Source of the DNA: Loki-b32 sp964409945
GTDB lineage: Archaea; Asgardarchaeota; Lokiarchaeia; Sigyniarchaeales; SOKP01
Direction: 5' to 3'
DNA: 64,000 bases
Assembly: GCA_964409945.1 (NCBI GenBank)
Contig: CAYPFJ010000003.1
Span: 1-64,000 of the forward strand
Shown: positions 27,431-36,623 of the stretch, in pieces
Layout of the letters: every line of letters starts with the position of its first letter
Numbering within the stretch: the first letter of the stretch is position 1
The notes under the pieces: model-generated
Database searches by the model: none
What the model was told of the DNA's origin: nothing
Seen by the model: only the letters and a program-made list of their open reading frames with translations
Translations under genes and position numbers: made by a program

Positions 27431-29650
27431 TTAATCTCGAAATTCAATATCTCTATGTTGCATTTCTAAAAGACGCTTATATTTTCCATTTAAAGAAATT
27501 AATCGCTTGTGATCCCCTTGTTCTATTATTCCTTTCGCATCAGCATTTAAAACGATAATAAGATCAGCATTTTTAATCGTTGAAAGACGATGAGCAATAA
27601 TTATTGTTGTACGTCCTTTACGTGCTTTATTTAAAGCATCCTGAATTAAAGTTTCAGTATAAGGGTCCACCGAAGAAGTTGCCTCATCTAAAATTAAGAT
27701 TTTAGGATCAGTAATTAAAGCACGAGCAAAAGCTATTAGTTGTCTTTGTCCAATTGATATATTACTGGCATTTTCTTTTAATTTAGTATCATATTTTTTA
27801 TATAAAGCGTCAATAAAATTATGAAGCCCTAAAAACTTTGAGACTTCTATCATCTTTTCTTCAAGTTCTGGTGTAGGGGTATCATATCCATATAAAATAT
27901 TTTCTAGAATTGTTCCTGTAAATAAAAATGCATCTTGTGGGACAATTCCGATTAAATCTCTTAAATCTTTTTTCTTAACCTCTAATATATTAACATCATC
28001 TATAAGAATCTTCCCTTTATTTATTTCATAGAAACGAGCAATCAGTTTAATTAATGTTGTTTTGCCCGCTCCAGTTTCTCCTACAATTGCGAGAGTTACA
28101 CCTCCTGGAATTTTTAAAGAAAGATCCTTTAAAATTAAACCTTTAGATTCTGTATATTGAAGAAGTAATTTCTGCTCATTAATAGCATCATTAACTATTT
28201 TTGGGATTCTTTCCTTTATTTCGGGAGGTATAGATATTTCAGCAAGTATCTCTAAAATAGTTTGAGGTGAAACTTGCCCCATTTCAGTATTAAGCATTCC
28301 TCCTCCCTCCCCACCAAATCCAGCACTCTGCTGAAGATTTGTTTTAGTTTTCAATATCCGTTCTAAAAACTTAATCATGTTTAGAATGGTTTCTGTAGTT
28401 AATTTGTCATTAAATTCATTTAAGCCAACTAATTTTCTTTCGGTGGACTTTGTCTTCACTTTTTCATTATTAAGAACATAACCAAAGCTCACATTATCAA
28501 TTTCAATAGTACCATTTATTTGATTAAATAATTTAGGATTCTCTATATCCGGGATCTCAACTCTTTCTTCTAATAACGAGAAAATTCGATTACTAGCTGC
28601 CATTGAAGATTCAATAACATTTTGAATTTGCATTAATGTCATAAAAGGTCGAAAAAATTGTCCTAAAATCGTAATAAATGCACTAAGTACTCCTACTGAA
28701 ACAGTAATCCCTAAAAGTGAAACATTACCAGATATAACAAAACCTCCCACTAATAAAATAGTGGCGGTAATAATTGTAGTTGTAAGATTGATTAAAGGAA
28801 AAATAGTTGCCATGTATTTTCGGATCTTAACCATAACATTATAATTTGCTGTATTAGCTTGATCAAATTCTGTAGCTGCTCGTTTTTCCTGCCCATATGC
28901 TTGAACTACCTTTGCGCCCTCAATATTTTCTTGTATTGAAGATGTTACCCTTCCAACAGTTCTTCGTTCTTCTTTAAATAATTTAGTTGCTACATTTTTG
29001 AAAAAGTGAGTTATTATAAAAAATAATGGAAAAATAATTAAACTAATTGAGGCTAAGAATGGATTGAGGAAGAACATAAATAGTATAGTTAATCCTATCG
29101 AAACTAAGCTCGTCATAATTTGGACAAATTGACCTCCTACTAATTGATTAAGAATTGTAACATCATTTGTCATAATAGACATTATTTGTCCTGAAGATCT
29201 TTGATCAAAGTAACTTAAAGACATATCTTGGAGTTTAAAAAATAAATTGTTTCTAATCTGAAAGGTTATTTTTTGAGAAATTTTACCCATCCCATACAGT
29301 GCAAAATAATTAGTAATCGCCATAATTAAAACTAAGATTAGATATATTCCACTCATTCTAATAACATAATAAGCATTTTTAGCAACAATACCTCTATCAA
29401 TTACATTTGCCGAAATAATAGGGCTTAATGCGGAAATTACAGTACCTATTAAAAGAAAGATAAAATAAAGAAAAAATTTCAATCGGATTGGCCTTAAATA
29501 TGAAATCAACCATCTCCATAATTCTTTTCTTGGATGATCTAGCTGTGACTTATCGCCTTCTAACATAAAGCGTTGACGAGTACTTGCGCTTGGTTTAATA
29601 ATATCTTTTTCTTCCTCTTCATCAAAATCTTTATGTTTGTTACTACTCAA
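27431..29650 (-). CDS. ABC exporter subunit with canonical catalytic NBD and 105-residue insertion
   Basis: This 739-residue type IV ABC exporter half-transporter has a six-helix membrane domain at about 50-345 and a nucleotide-binding domain from about 378. Walker A GETGAGKT (524-531), Q-loop VPQDAF, Walker B ILILDEATSSVD with catalytic Glu and H-loop IIAHRLS are intact, but the signature is NISIGQRQ, not LSGGQ. An unusual insert (about 395-503) sits between the first NBD strand (IEIDNVSFGY) and LKDLSLKIPGG; it is helical with a Gly/Met-rich patch. It pairs with the next subunit upstream (16-base gap). A long charged N-terminal extension precedes helix 1. Confidence 0.92.
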   Translation of the reverse strand: MSSNKHKDFDEEEEKDIIKPSASTRQRFMLEGDKSQLDHPRKELWRWLISYLRPIRLKFFLYFIFLLIGTVISALSPIISANVIDRGIVAKNAYYVIRMSGIYLILVLIMAITNYFALYGMGKISQKITFQIRNNLFFKLQDMSLSYFDQRSSGQIMSIMTNDVTILNQLVGGQFVQIMTSLVSIGLTILFMFFLNPFLASISLIIFPLFFIITHFFKNVATKLFKEERRTVGRVTSSIQENIEGAKVVQAYGQEKRAATEFDQANTANYNVMVKIRKYMATIFPLINLTTTIITATILLVGGFVISGNVSLLGITVSVGVLSAFITILGQFFRPFMTLMQIQNVIESSMAASNRIFSLLEERVEIPDIENPKLFNQINGTIEIDNVSFGYVLNNEKVKTKSTERKLVGLNEFNDKLTTETILNMIKFLERILKTKTNLQQSAGFGGEGGGMLNTEMGQVSPQTILEILAEISIPPEIKERIPKIVNDAINEQKLLLQYTESKGLILKDLSLKIPGGVTLAIVGETGAGKTTLIKLIARFYEINKGKILIDDVNILEVKKKDLRDLIGIVPQDAFLFTGTILENILYGYDTPTPELEEKMIEVSKFLGLHNFIDALYKKYDTKLKENASNISIGQRQLIAFARALITDPKILILDEATSSVDPYTETLIQDALNKARKGRTTIIIAHRLSTIKNADLIIVLNADAKGIIEQGDHKRLISLNGKYKRLLEMQHRDIEFRD

Positions 29651-29666
29651 CTTTAAAAACTCCTAA

Positions 29667-31430
29667 TTATGTTTCTTCTTCTACTCTACTTTTTGATTTT
29701 TGCTTTTGATATAGAGTTTCGTAGATTTGCTTATATAAGACATTTGAGCTCAGTAGTTCATCATGAGTTCCATAACCTACAACTCGACCCCTATCCAAAA
29801 TTAAAATATAATCTGCTCCTCTAATAGTAGAAATTCTTTGGGTGATAATAATAGAAGTTATTCCCTTCATAATTCTTGTTAAAGCATTTTGAATTTTATA
29901 TTCTGTTTCTACATCGACAGAACTGGTACTATCATCAAGTATTAAGATATTAGGTTGTGTTATAAGAGCCCTTGCAATTGATAAACGTTGTTTTTGACCC
30001 CCCGAAAGACGTGTCCCTCTTTCTCCTATGATTGATTCATACCCTTTCGGTAATTTAACGATAAAATCATGTAAATCAGCAATTTTAGCGGCCTCAATTA
30101 TTTCTTCTTTTGAAGCATCTTCTTTTCCATATGCGATATTTTCTGCTATGGTTTTATTAAATAGAAATGTTTCTTGAGACACAATACCAATCTTTTTACG
30201 TAGATCCTTTAATAAATAGGCTTTTATATTTTTTTGATCAATTCTTATCATCCCTTCATTGGCTTCATAGAACCGAGGGATTAAATTTATAATAGTAGAT
30301 TTGCCCGAACCTGTTGTGCCTAAAATGGCAAGCTTTTTTCCAGCAGGAATTTTAAATGAAACATTCTTTAAAATCCGATGATCAGTTGTGTATCCAAAGG
30401 AAACATTATCAAAATCAATATCTCCTTTTAAGGTAGAAATGGGTAAAGCATCGGGAAGATCATTTATTTCTGGAGTGGAATCTAAAATATCTCTTACCCG
30501 AGTAAGTGCGGCATCAGCTTGAATGTATACCAGCATAATTTGACCTAACATCATTAAGGGAAACCCTAATGATGCAATATAGGAGAGTAGAGTTACAATT
30601 GCGTCTAAACTCATCGTTCCATTAATAAACCTAATACCTCCTATAAATAATGAAAGGATTGTCATAACACCGATAATTATGTAAATAGTGGGCATATATA
30701 TTGAATTATATTTTACAGAGTTTACACTCGCAATATAAAACCTACTATTATTTGCTTTAAATTTTTGATTCTCTTTATTTTGAGTACTAAATATCCTTAC
30801 AACCTGAGCTCCAACAATATTTTCTCTTATTGTGGTTGTCAAATCACCAAAACTATTTCTTGTTTCCAAGAAGATTGGTTTTAATTTCTTTGCAATATAA
30901 TATGATATTATAAGAGAAATTAAAATTGTTAAAACCAAGATAATTGACAAATCAAAACTAAAAGCAAAAAAACCAATAACAATCCCGCTGATCTGAAGAG
31001 TTGATTGAAAACCTAAAATTAATCCCATACCAAAAATTTGTTGAGTTTCTTCGATATCACTTGTAGCCCGAGAAATTAATTGACCTGTTTCGGTCTTATC
31101 GAAATATGAAAATGACTGACGATAAATTGCTTTACTAATATCATCACGTAAATAATATATTGCTCTTGTTGAAACTTCAGCCCCTTTAAGTCGAGCAGCT
31201 CTATTGAAAAAATAAGTAAATAATCCACATAATAATAAAATAAAAAAATAAAATAAAAATGCTATAATATTAAGGCTTGGAAGATTTGGATCCAATAAAC
31301 CAACCATTCTTCCTATAAAAATTGGTGTAATAACATAAAAGATTGTTGAAAATAATAAAAAAAAGGATTCTAAAATGAATTCTCTCTTCGATTTTAACCA
31401 ATACTTAAATATCATTCGAGCAGAATTCAT
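29667..31430 (-). CDS. ABC exporter subunit with degenerate NBD
   Basis: This 587-residue type IV ABC half-transporter has a membrane domain at about 15-310 and an NBD at about 340-580 with Walker A GTTGSGKST, Q-loop VSQETF and a canonical signature RLSGGQKQR. Walker B reads ILILDDSTSSVD with Asp instead of the catalytic Glu, and the H-loop position is ITQRIS with Gln in place of His. This is the classical degenerate half of a heterodimeric exporter (as in TM287/288 or BmrCD): its LSGGQ completes the active site formed by the partner at 27431-29650. Substrate unknown. Confidence 0.93.
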   Translation of the reverse strand: MNSARMIFKYWLKSKREFILESFFLLFSTIFYVITPIFIGRMVGLLDPNLPSLNIIAFLFYFFILLLCGLFTYFFNRAARLKGAEVSTRAIYYLRDDISKAIYRQSFSYFDKTETGQLISRATSDIEETQQIFGMGLILGFQSTLQISGIVIGFFAFSFDLSIILVLTILISLIISYYIAKKLKPIFLETRNSFGDLTTTIRENIVGAQVVRIFSTQNKENQKFKANNSRFYIASVNSVKYNSIYMPTIYIIIGVMTILSLFIGGIRFINGTMSLDAIVTLLSYIASLGFPLMMLGQIMLVYIQADAALTRVRDILDSTPEINDLPDALPISTLKGDIDFDNVSFGYTTDHRILKNVSFKIPAGKKLAILGTTGSGKSTIINLIPRFYEANEGMIRIDQKNIKAYLLKDLRKKIGIVSQETFLFNKTIAENIAYGKEDASKEEIIEAAKIADLHDFIVKLPKGYESIIGERGTRLSGGQKQRLSIARALITQPNILILDDSTSSVDVETEYKIQNALTRIMKGITSIIITQRISTIRGADYILILDRGRVVGYGTHDELLSSNVLYKQIYETLYQKQKSKSRVEEET

Positions 31431-31494
31431 TAAATGATTGACCTTTGTTAATTTTAGTTTAAGATTTTTAATATTTTAATTAAACTAAATTTAA

Positions 31495-32286
31495 TTATTG
31501 GCTTATTTCCATTTTATTAAATGACTGAGCTCCGATTAATATCAAAGTAGTTCCAAAACCAACTGTAACTAATAGATCAAGCCAAAATGGAAAGTAAGAT
31601 ACACCTAATAATACAAATCGGAACAAATCTACACTATATGTGAATGGGTTATATATCAAAATCTGTGTAGGAAGTGGTATTAAAGCTCCTGAAAGCCACA
31701 ACATTGGCATAACTATGAATGTCTGAATTAATCCAAAAGATTGCATATCGCGCAGACGGGTACTAATTGTTAAACCTATCCCTACTATTCCAAGACTTGC
31801 TAAAAAAGCTACTGGTAATATTAACATTACACGCCAAATTAAACTAAGGTCATAACCAAAATATCCAAATGCTACACCTAATGCAATTATAATTACGACT
31901 TGTAACATTGTTTGTAATGCAACACCTACTGTCCTTCCAAGCATAAGCGTTCTACGACTCACAGGAGCCACCAATAACTCTTTCATAAACCCAAACATTT
32001 TATCTCTGAAAATCGACATTCCACCGAATATACCTGTAAATAAAATAACCATAGCTGCGATTCCTGAACCAACTAGTGCTCTAGAGTCGACGCTTACTCC
32101 CTGAATAATGGGATTGGATGATAACAATGAAAACCCCATACCAAATACGAAAAGAAATAATAAACCTTGAGCTAATGATGAAATTACTCGGGATTTGTTT
32201 CTCCAGAAACTCATTAATTCTCTTTTTGCTAATATCCATACTACGTTATAATTTATTTTTGTTTTTACATTACTTAAATTAGACAT
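31495..32286 (-). CDS. ABC-2 type export permease
   Basis: This 263-residue membrane protein has the ABC-2 (DrrB/NodJ-like) layout: about six transmembrane segments, an amphipathic start (AKRELMSFWRNKSRVISS) and the loop FRDKMFGFMKELLVAPVSRRTLMLGRT, the family signature. It pairs with the ATPase upstream (6-base gap). Together they form a type V ABC exporter for drugs, lipids or glycans; substrate not evident. Confidence 0.92.
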   Translation of the reverse strand: MSNLSNVKTKINYNVVWILAKRELMSFWRNKSRVISSLAQGLLFLFVFGMGFSLLSSNPIIQGVSVDSRALVGSGIAAMVILFTGIFGGMSIFRDKMFGFMKELLVAPVSRRTLMLGRTVGVALQTMLQVVIIIALGVAFGYFGYDLSLIWRVMLILPVAFLASLGIVGIGLTISTRLRDMQSFGLIQTFIVMPMLWLSGALIPLPTQILIYNPFTYSVDLFRFVLLGVSYFPFWLDLLVTVGFGTTLILIGAQSFNKMEISQ

Positions 32287-32292
32287 TTATCA

Positions 32293-33618
32293 TCACTTCC
32301 TTAATTGCCTCATTTGAATCATTTTTTTTACATCTTTTGAAAAATTTGAAGATTCTTCCCTTATTGCAGTCCCTACATAATGGATGAACACATCTTCCAA
32401 GGTTGGTTGATGCATATGCACTGTTTTTATATTCAATTTGTTATCATTGATATTTTGAATGATCAGTGGTAATTGTTTTCCACCATTCTCGCAAGAAATC
32501 GATATGGAAGGATCTAATTCCTCTTCCTCTTCTCCATATTCTCCCTTCTTTATTTTTATAAGTTCTTGTTTTATATTTTCTGGAACTTCTTCCAATAGGT
32601 TGTCATCAAACATGTTTGCGATTTTTTTCTTCATTGCCAATGGAGCATTTAGAAACATTCCAGTTGCCATTGGCATCCTTTTCCAAGCCTCTATCAATTT
32701 CTTAGGATCTGACATAGTTTCTCGTATCCTTGCTTGTATCATTGCAGGGTCGACATTGGGCATACCTTTAGGTACTTGTATATTAGGCATGATATCTTGC
32801 TGGTCTTCAGATGAGCCCATAGTAACATTTTTTACACCTGGAATCTCTTTAATTTGCCTTATTACCATCGGAATCTTAAAGGGTTCATCAAGATTTTCAA
32901 ATTTAATATCTATGACATCTCCAGATAATTGATTTTTAAGGTTTTCAGAGGTGTCCATCGCAATAATCTTTCCATGATCCATGATACATATTCTATCTGC
33001 TAATTCATCCGCCTCTTCCATGTAATGGGTAGTGATTAAGATTGTTATTTTTGTGTCACTCTGATTTAATTCTTTAATTTTTTCCCATATTTTTCTACGT
33101 GTTTGAGGATCTAAACCTAAAGTGGGTTCATCCAAAAAAAGAACTCTTGGTTCATGAATCAATCCACGTGCGATTTCTAAGCGTCTCTTCATACCCCCAG
33201 AATAATTTTTAACAAAAATATCAGCTTTATCCTCAAGATCCACTAATGTTAATACTTCGCGTATTTTATTTTGCCTCTCCTTTTTAGGCATCCCATAGAG
33301 AACGGCATGAAATTCTAAATTCTCCCAAGCTGTCATATCCCCATCTGATGATGGTTCTTGAAAAACAATACCAATACTTTTTCTAACTTTACCAGGATCT
33401 GTGCTTACATTATAATTATTTACAAATGCTGTACCCTTTGTTAAAGATAATAAAGTCGCAAGTATGCTTATAGTTGTAGTTTTCCCAGCCCCATTAGGAC
33501 CTAATAATGCAAAAATTTCACCTTTCTTTATGTCGAAACTAATATCGTCTACAGCTAGAACATTTCCTTGTTCATAGACTTTAGTAAGATCTTTTACTTC
33601 AATAATACTTTGATTCAT
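32293..33618 (-). CDS. ABC-2 exporter ATPase with long C-terminal insertion
   Basis: This 441-residue ATPase is DrrA/CcmA-like: Walker A GPNGAGKT (40-47), Q-loop FQEPSSDG, signature YSGGMKRRLE (139-148), Walker B LFLDEPTLGLD (160-170) and H-loop TTHYMEEADEL. Family members end after a DUF4162-type domain at about 310 residues. Here an extra stretch of about 100 residues (about 272-372), Met/Pro-rich then acidic (EYGEEEEELD), interrupts that domain before LEDVFIHYVG. Starts overlap: its start codon lies within the last codons of the PadR gene (4-base overlap). Confidence 0.93.
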   Translation of the reverse strand: MNQSIIEVKDLTKVYEQGNVLAVDDISFDIKKGEIFALLGPNGAGKTTTISILATLLSLTKGTAFVNNYNVSTDPGKVRKSIGIVFQEPSSDGDMTAWENLEFHAVLYGMPKKERQNKIREVLTLVDLEDKADIFVKNYSGGMKRRLEIARGLIHEPRVLFLDEPTLGLDPQTRRKIWEKIKELNQSDTKITILITTHYMEEADELADRICIMDHGKIIAMDTSENLKNQLSGDVIDIKFENLDEPFKIPMVIRQIKEIPGVKNVTMGSSEDQQDIMPNIQVPKGMPNVDPAMIQARIRETMSDPKKLIEAWKRMPMATGMFLNAPLAMKKKIANMFDDNLLEEVPENIKQELIKIKKGEYGEEEEELDPSISISCENGGKQLPLIIQNINDNKLNIKTVHMHQPTLEDVFIHYVGTAIREESSNFSKDVKKMIQMRQLRK

Positions 33619-34181
33619 TTTTTACTACCTTTCAAATTTTCATTTAATTTTTCTATTTTTTCCTCAATCCTTTGAGATTGTTCTTCTAATTTTTTAATAT
33701 CTCGCGATATTCTCAATTTTTGGATTTCTAAAAATTCTAATTGTTCATCATCCGATTTCTCATCTAATCTAGTTAACATAAGTCTTAATGGGCTAATTTT
33801 TTGAAAAGCCTTAGGTAAAACTCCTTTTTCATCTCCTAACATTACTGTTTTTAATGTCTCGAATGATTCCTCAATAACTTTTTGTTTCTCTAACATTAAT
33901 TTTAATGTTTCCTTACCTTTTAGAGTAATTTCATAGATTTTTCTATTTCTCCCTTCAACTTGTTGTTCATTGTATGTAATTAATTTTTTTTTTGTCATAT
34001 CTTTTAATACTGTATACATAGTCGATGATGGTGGATTCCATATCCCTAAAGTACGTCTTTCAATTTCTTTGCTAATTTTATAACCGTAGGAAGGATTTTT
34101 TTCAAGAACAATTAATATAAGGGAACTAATAAATCCTGTTTTCATAGCATTTTCAAATTTCCCAGCAATTTTTTCTGCCAT
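33615..34181 (-). CDS. PadR-family transcriptional regulator
   Basis: This 188-residue protein has a PadR-type winged helix (about 12-95), with YGYKISKEIERRTLGIWNPPSSTMYTVL and a beta wing around YNEQQVEGRNRKIYEITLKG, followed by a helical dimerisation/coiled-coil tail (about 140-188, Lys/Glu-rich). First gene of the five-gene ABC export operon and overlapping the ATPase start by 4 bases, so it most likely controls that operon in response to an exported ligand (inference). Confidence 0.9.
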   Translation of the reverse strand: MAEKIAGKFENAMKTGFISSLILIVLEKNPSYGYKISKEIERRTLGIWNPPSSTMYTVLKDMTKKKLITYNEQQVEGRNRKIYEITLKGKETLKLMLEKQKVIEESFETLKTVMLGDEKGVLPKAFQKISPLRLMLTRLDEKSDDEQLEFLEIQKLRISRDIKKLEEQSQRIEEKIEKLNENLKGSKK

Positions 34182-34331
34182 CTTTTTTCCCTTACTTTTT
34201 AAAATATCTCAATTTCTGATATATATCAAAACTTAAAAGGATTATTATTATAAAATATCCATTTTAAAAGAAGGTTTTATAATCTTTTTCTACTAATTAT
34301 TATTAATTTCAATTCATTTTGAAGATTTAAG

Positions 34332-35669
34332 ATGTCAGAAGTTTATATTATAGATATAAAGGAATCGATTGTGGGAGCAATTAACGAATTATTTTCTTAC
34401 TTAGAAAAAGCTGGAACACCAATTCTTAAAAGTTCAAAAAAAGTCTATATAAAAGTTAATGGTATAGATTTCAAAAAACATACTTATACGACTCCAGAAG
34501 TTTTGGAAGCAGTTATTGTATATTTGAAGAAGAAAGGCGCTGAAGTATACGTAATGGAAAATTCCACACAAGCTAACTTGACAAGAATTGTGTTTACAAT
34601 TACAGGTTATAAAGAAGTTTGTGAGAAAACTGGAGCAAAAATTATATTTCTAGATGAGGAAGATACATCTCCCTATGAATTTAAGTATAAACCCTCAGTA
34701 GAAGAAGATCCAAGAGGATATAATTTAAAAATTTATAGATTACCCAAAACAATTGTTAATATTATTGAGAATAGAGATTCAATTACATATGTAAATTTAC
34801 CAAAATTGAAAACTCATAGTATGGCTGTTGTAACTTTGGGAATTAAAAATCAATGGGGTTTCCCCCAACATGCGGATCGTGGAAAAGATCATAATTATAA
34901 TTTACATTCAAAATTAGTAGAAGTTTATGAATTGATTAAACCAGATATTACCATTATAGATGGAATTGAAGGGACGATCCATGGACACTATCCACCTACA
35001 GCTTGGGCAGATAAATTAGTAATTCCATTTAATATTTTAATTGGTGGGAGAGATACTTTAGCAGTTGACGTTGTAGGAGCAAGAATATTCGGTTTAACTA
35101 TAAATGAGGTTCCACATTTGAGAATCGCTTATGAACGAGGATTAGGCGAAGGTGATTTAAACAAAATAAACGTAATAGGCAAAAATATAGAATCATATAA
35201 TAAAAAATATGAATGGGATCTCTTACAAAAATTTCCTGAAAATGTTAAAATCGTAAAAGGAAAAGATTTAGTATGCAGAGAAGGTTGTCAAAACAATCCA
35301 CTATCATTATTACAATGCTTAGCTTTTGATTATCCAGAAAAATTTAAAGGTGGTTGGTTTATTATTATGGGGAAAGGCCATGATGAGGACATTATTAACC
35401 AGTTAAAAGCAGAAGGCTATACCAAAGGATTAGTAGCAGGATATTGTGCTGTTGAAGAAGTTGGCCTAAAATTAAGGAAAGAATTTGGTAGAAGGAACAT
35501 TTTTTTTTCTGGTGCTTGTAATAATCTTGCAGACACAACCACTGCTGAACTAAAGTTATCTGGTATGAGTGCTCTCGATTTAGTTCCTTTATCACCTGAA
35601 AAAGTAATGGAGTTTATTCAAGAAGCTCAAAAACATGGTACCACAGCATTAATAACTACAGCATTTTAA
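34332..35669 (+). CDS. DUF362-family protein
   Basis: This 445-residue protein matches the DUF362 family, seen in many anaerobes: an N-terminal domain with VYIKVNGIDF, YVNLPKLKTHSMAVVTLGIKNQWG (split over about 157-180) and IDGIEGTIHGHYPPT, followed by GGRDTLAVDVVGARIFG. The C-terminal part has CREGCQNNP and SGACNN Cys residues but not a ferredoxin domain. Function of the family is not established. It is divergent from the PadR gene. Confidence 0.8.
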   Translation: MSEVYIIDIKESIVGAINELFSYLEKAGTPILKSSKKVYIKVNGIDFKKHTYTTPEVLEAVIVYLKKKGAEVYVMENSTQANLTRIVFTITGYKEVCEKTGAKIIFLDEEDTSPYEFKYKPSVEEDPRGYNLKIYRLPKTIVNIIENRDSITYVNLPKLKTHSMAVVTLGIKNQWGFPQHADRGKDHNYNLHSKLVEVYELIKPDITIIDGIEGTIHGHYPPTAWADKLVIPFNILIGGRDTLAVDVVGARIFGLTINEVPHLRIAYERGLGEGDLNKINVIGKNIESYNKKYEWDLLQKFPENVKIVKGKDLVCREGCQNNPLSLLQCLAFDYPEKFKGGWFIIMGKGHDEDIINQLKAEGYTKGLVAGYCAVEEVGLKLRKEFGRRNIFFSGACNNLADTTTAELKLSGMSALDLVPLSPEKVMEFIQEAQKHGTTALITTAF

Positions 35670-35736
35670 TTTTTTTTTCTTAGTTATTTTTTGAAATAAA
35701 GAAATTTTATTAAAGATATTTAACAAATACATTATT

Positions 35737-36486
35737 GTGGATTTAAGTTCTGTTTATTCTGAGGTAAAGCGACTCTTATCAATTACTGATGATAATTTCG
35801 ATTTGGAACGTAATATTAATTATTATTTTAACTCAGAGCCAGACGAGAACAAACTTGAAATTATTGGCGATATTTTAAGTTTTATAAACAAATTTTCGAT
35901 ATTTAAAGATAACAAACCCTTCATGAATTCATTATATACATGTATTAATAATACTCTTGAAATTAAACCTGATTGTATTTTTGAATTCAAAGAATTATTA
36001 GTTAAAAATTCAATTATGCATTTTGTCCAAGAATATATCAATTATTCTAAATTAAACCAAAAAGATCAAATTTTAGAATTTTTAGTCGATTCACTAGAAA
36101 AACTTCAAGAACAACCTTTAATAATGAATCTTGGCTTATTAATTAAACCAATGTATCAGGATCAAGAATATCTCATTAGCTTAGAAGATCTAAAAGAAGT
36201 TGAAGTCGCTTATAATATGGTTAATGACATAGAGATCCTGGTTAAAAATGAAATTGATCTCTGGTTTAAAACTCAAGATATTAGTTTAGATAATCAAGAT
36301 GAATTGTATAAAAATGTAAATCAAGAATTTAAAAATATTATTACTAAATATAACATATCAATGGATTCTAAAAAATCAAAGAAATTAGAATTGGAAGTTA
36401 TGGAAATGCTTACAATGAAATTAACGATGCTAAGTCTCATGGATCATATTTCTGATGATTCTTTTGAGCCCATTCCTATAAAATAA
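35737..36486 (+). CDS. Hypothetical alpha-helical protein
   Basis: This 249-residue, acidic, almost wholly helical protein has no signal peptide, membrane segment or recognised motif. The start is GUG. It lies between the DUF362 gene and the repeat-protein gene, all on the plus strand with separate spacing. I see no family assignment; it looks like a cytosolic Asgard orphan. Confidence 0.6.
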   Translation: MDLSSVYSEVKRLLSITDDNFDLERNINYYFNSEPDENKLEIIGDILSFINKFSIFKDNKPFMNSLYTCINNTLEIKPDCIFEFKELLVKNSIMHFVQEYINYSKLNQKDQILEFLVDSLEKLQEQPLIMNLGLLIKPMYQDQEYLISLEDLKEVEVAYNMVNDIEILVKNEIDLWFKTQDISLDNQDELYKNVNQEFKNIITKYNISMDSKKSKKLELEVMEMLTMKLTMLSLMDHISDDSFEPIPIK

Positions 36487-36544
36487 TTAGCTTAAACTCT
36501 ACTATTTTTTATTAAAAAAAATTCTGGTTCCTTTAGTTTAAAAC

Positions 36545-36555
36545 TTATTTATAGA
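36545..36555 (+). promoter_or_regulatory. TATA-like element before repeat-protein gene
   Basis: CTTATTTATAG occurs about 70 bases before the GUG start at 36624 and could serve as its TATA box with a leader of about 45 bases. Pattern only. Confidence 0.3.
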
Positions 36556-36623
36556 ATAAACATAAAAATTATTAAATAAGAATTTTGATATTATATTTAA
36601 AAAATCTCAATAATTTTTGAAAA

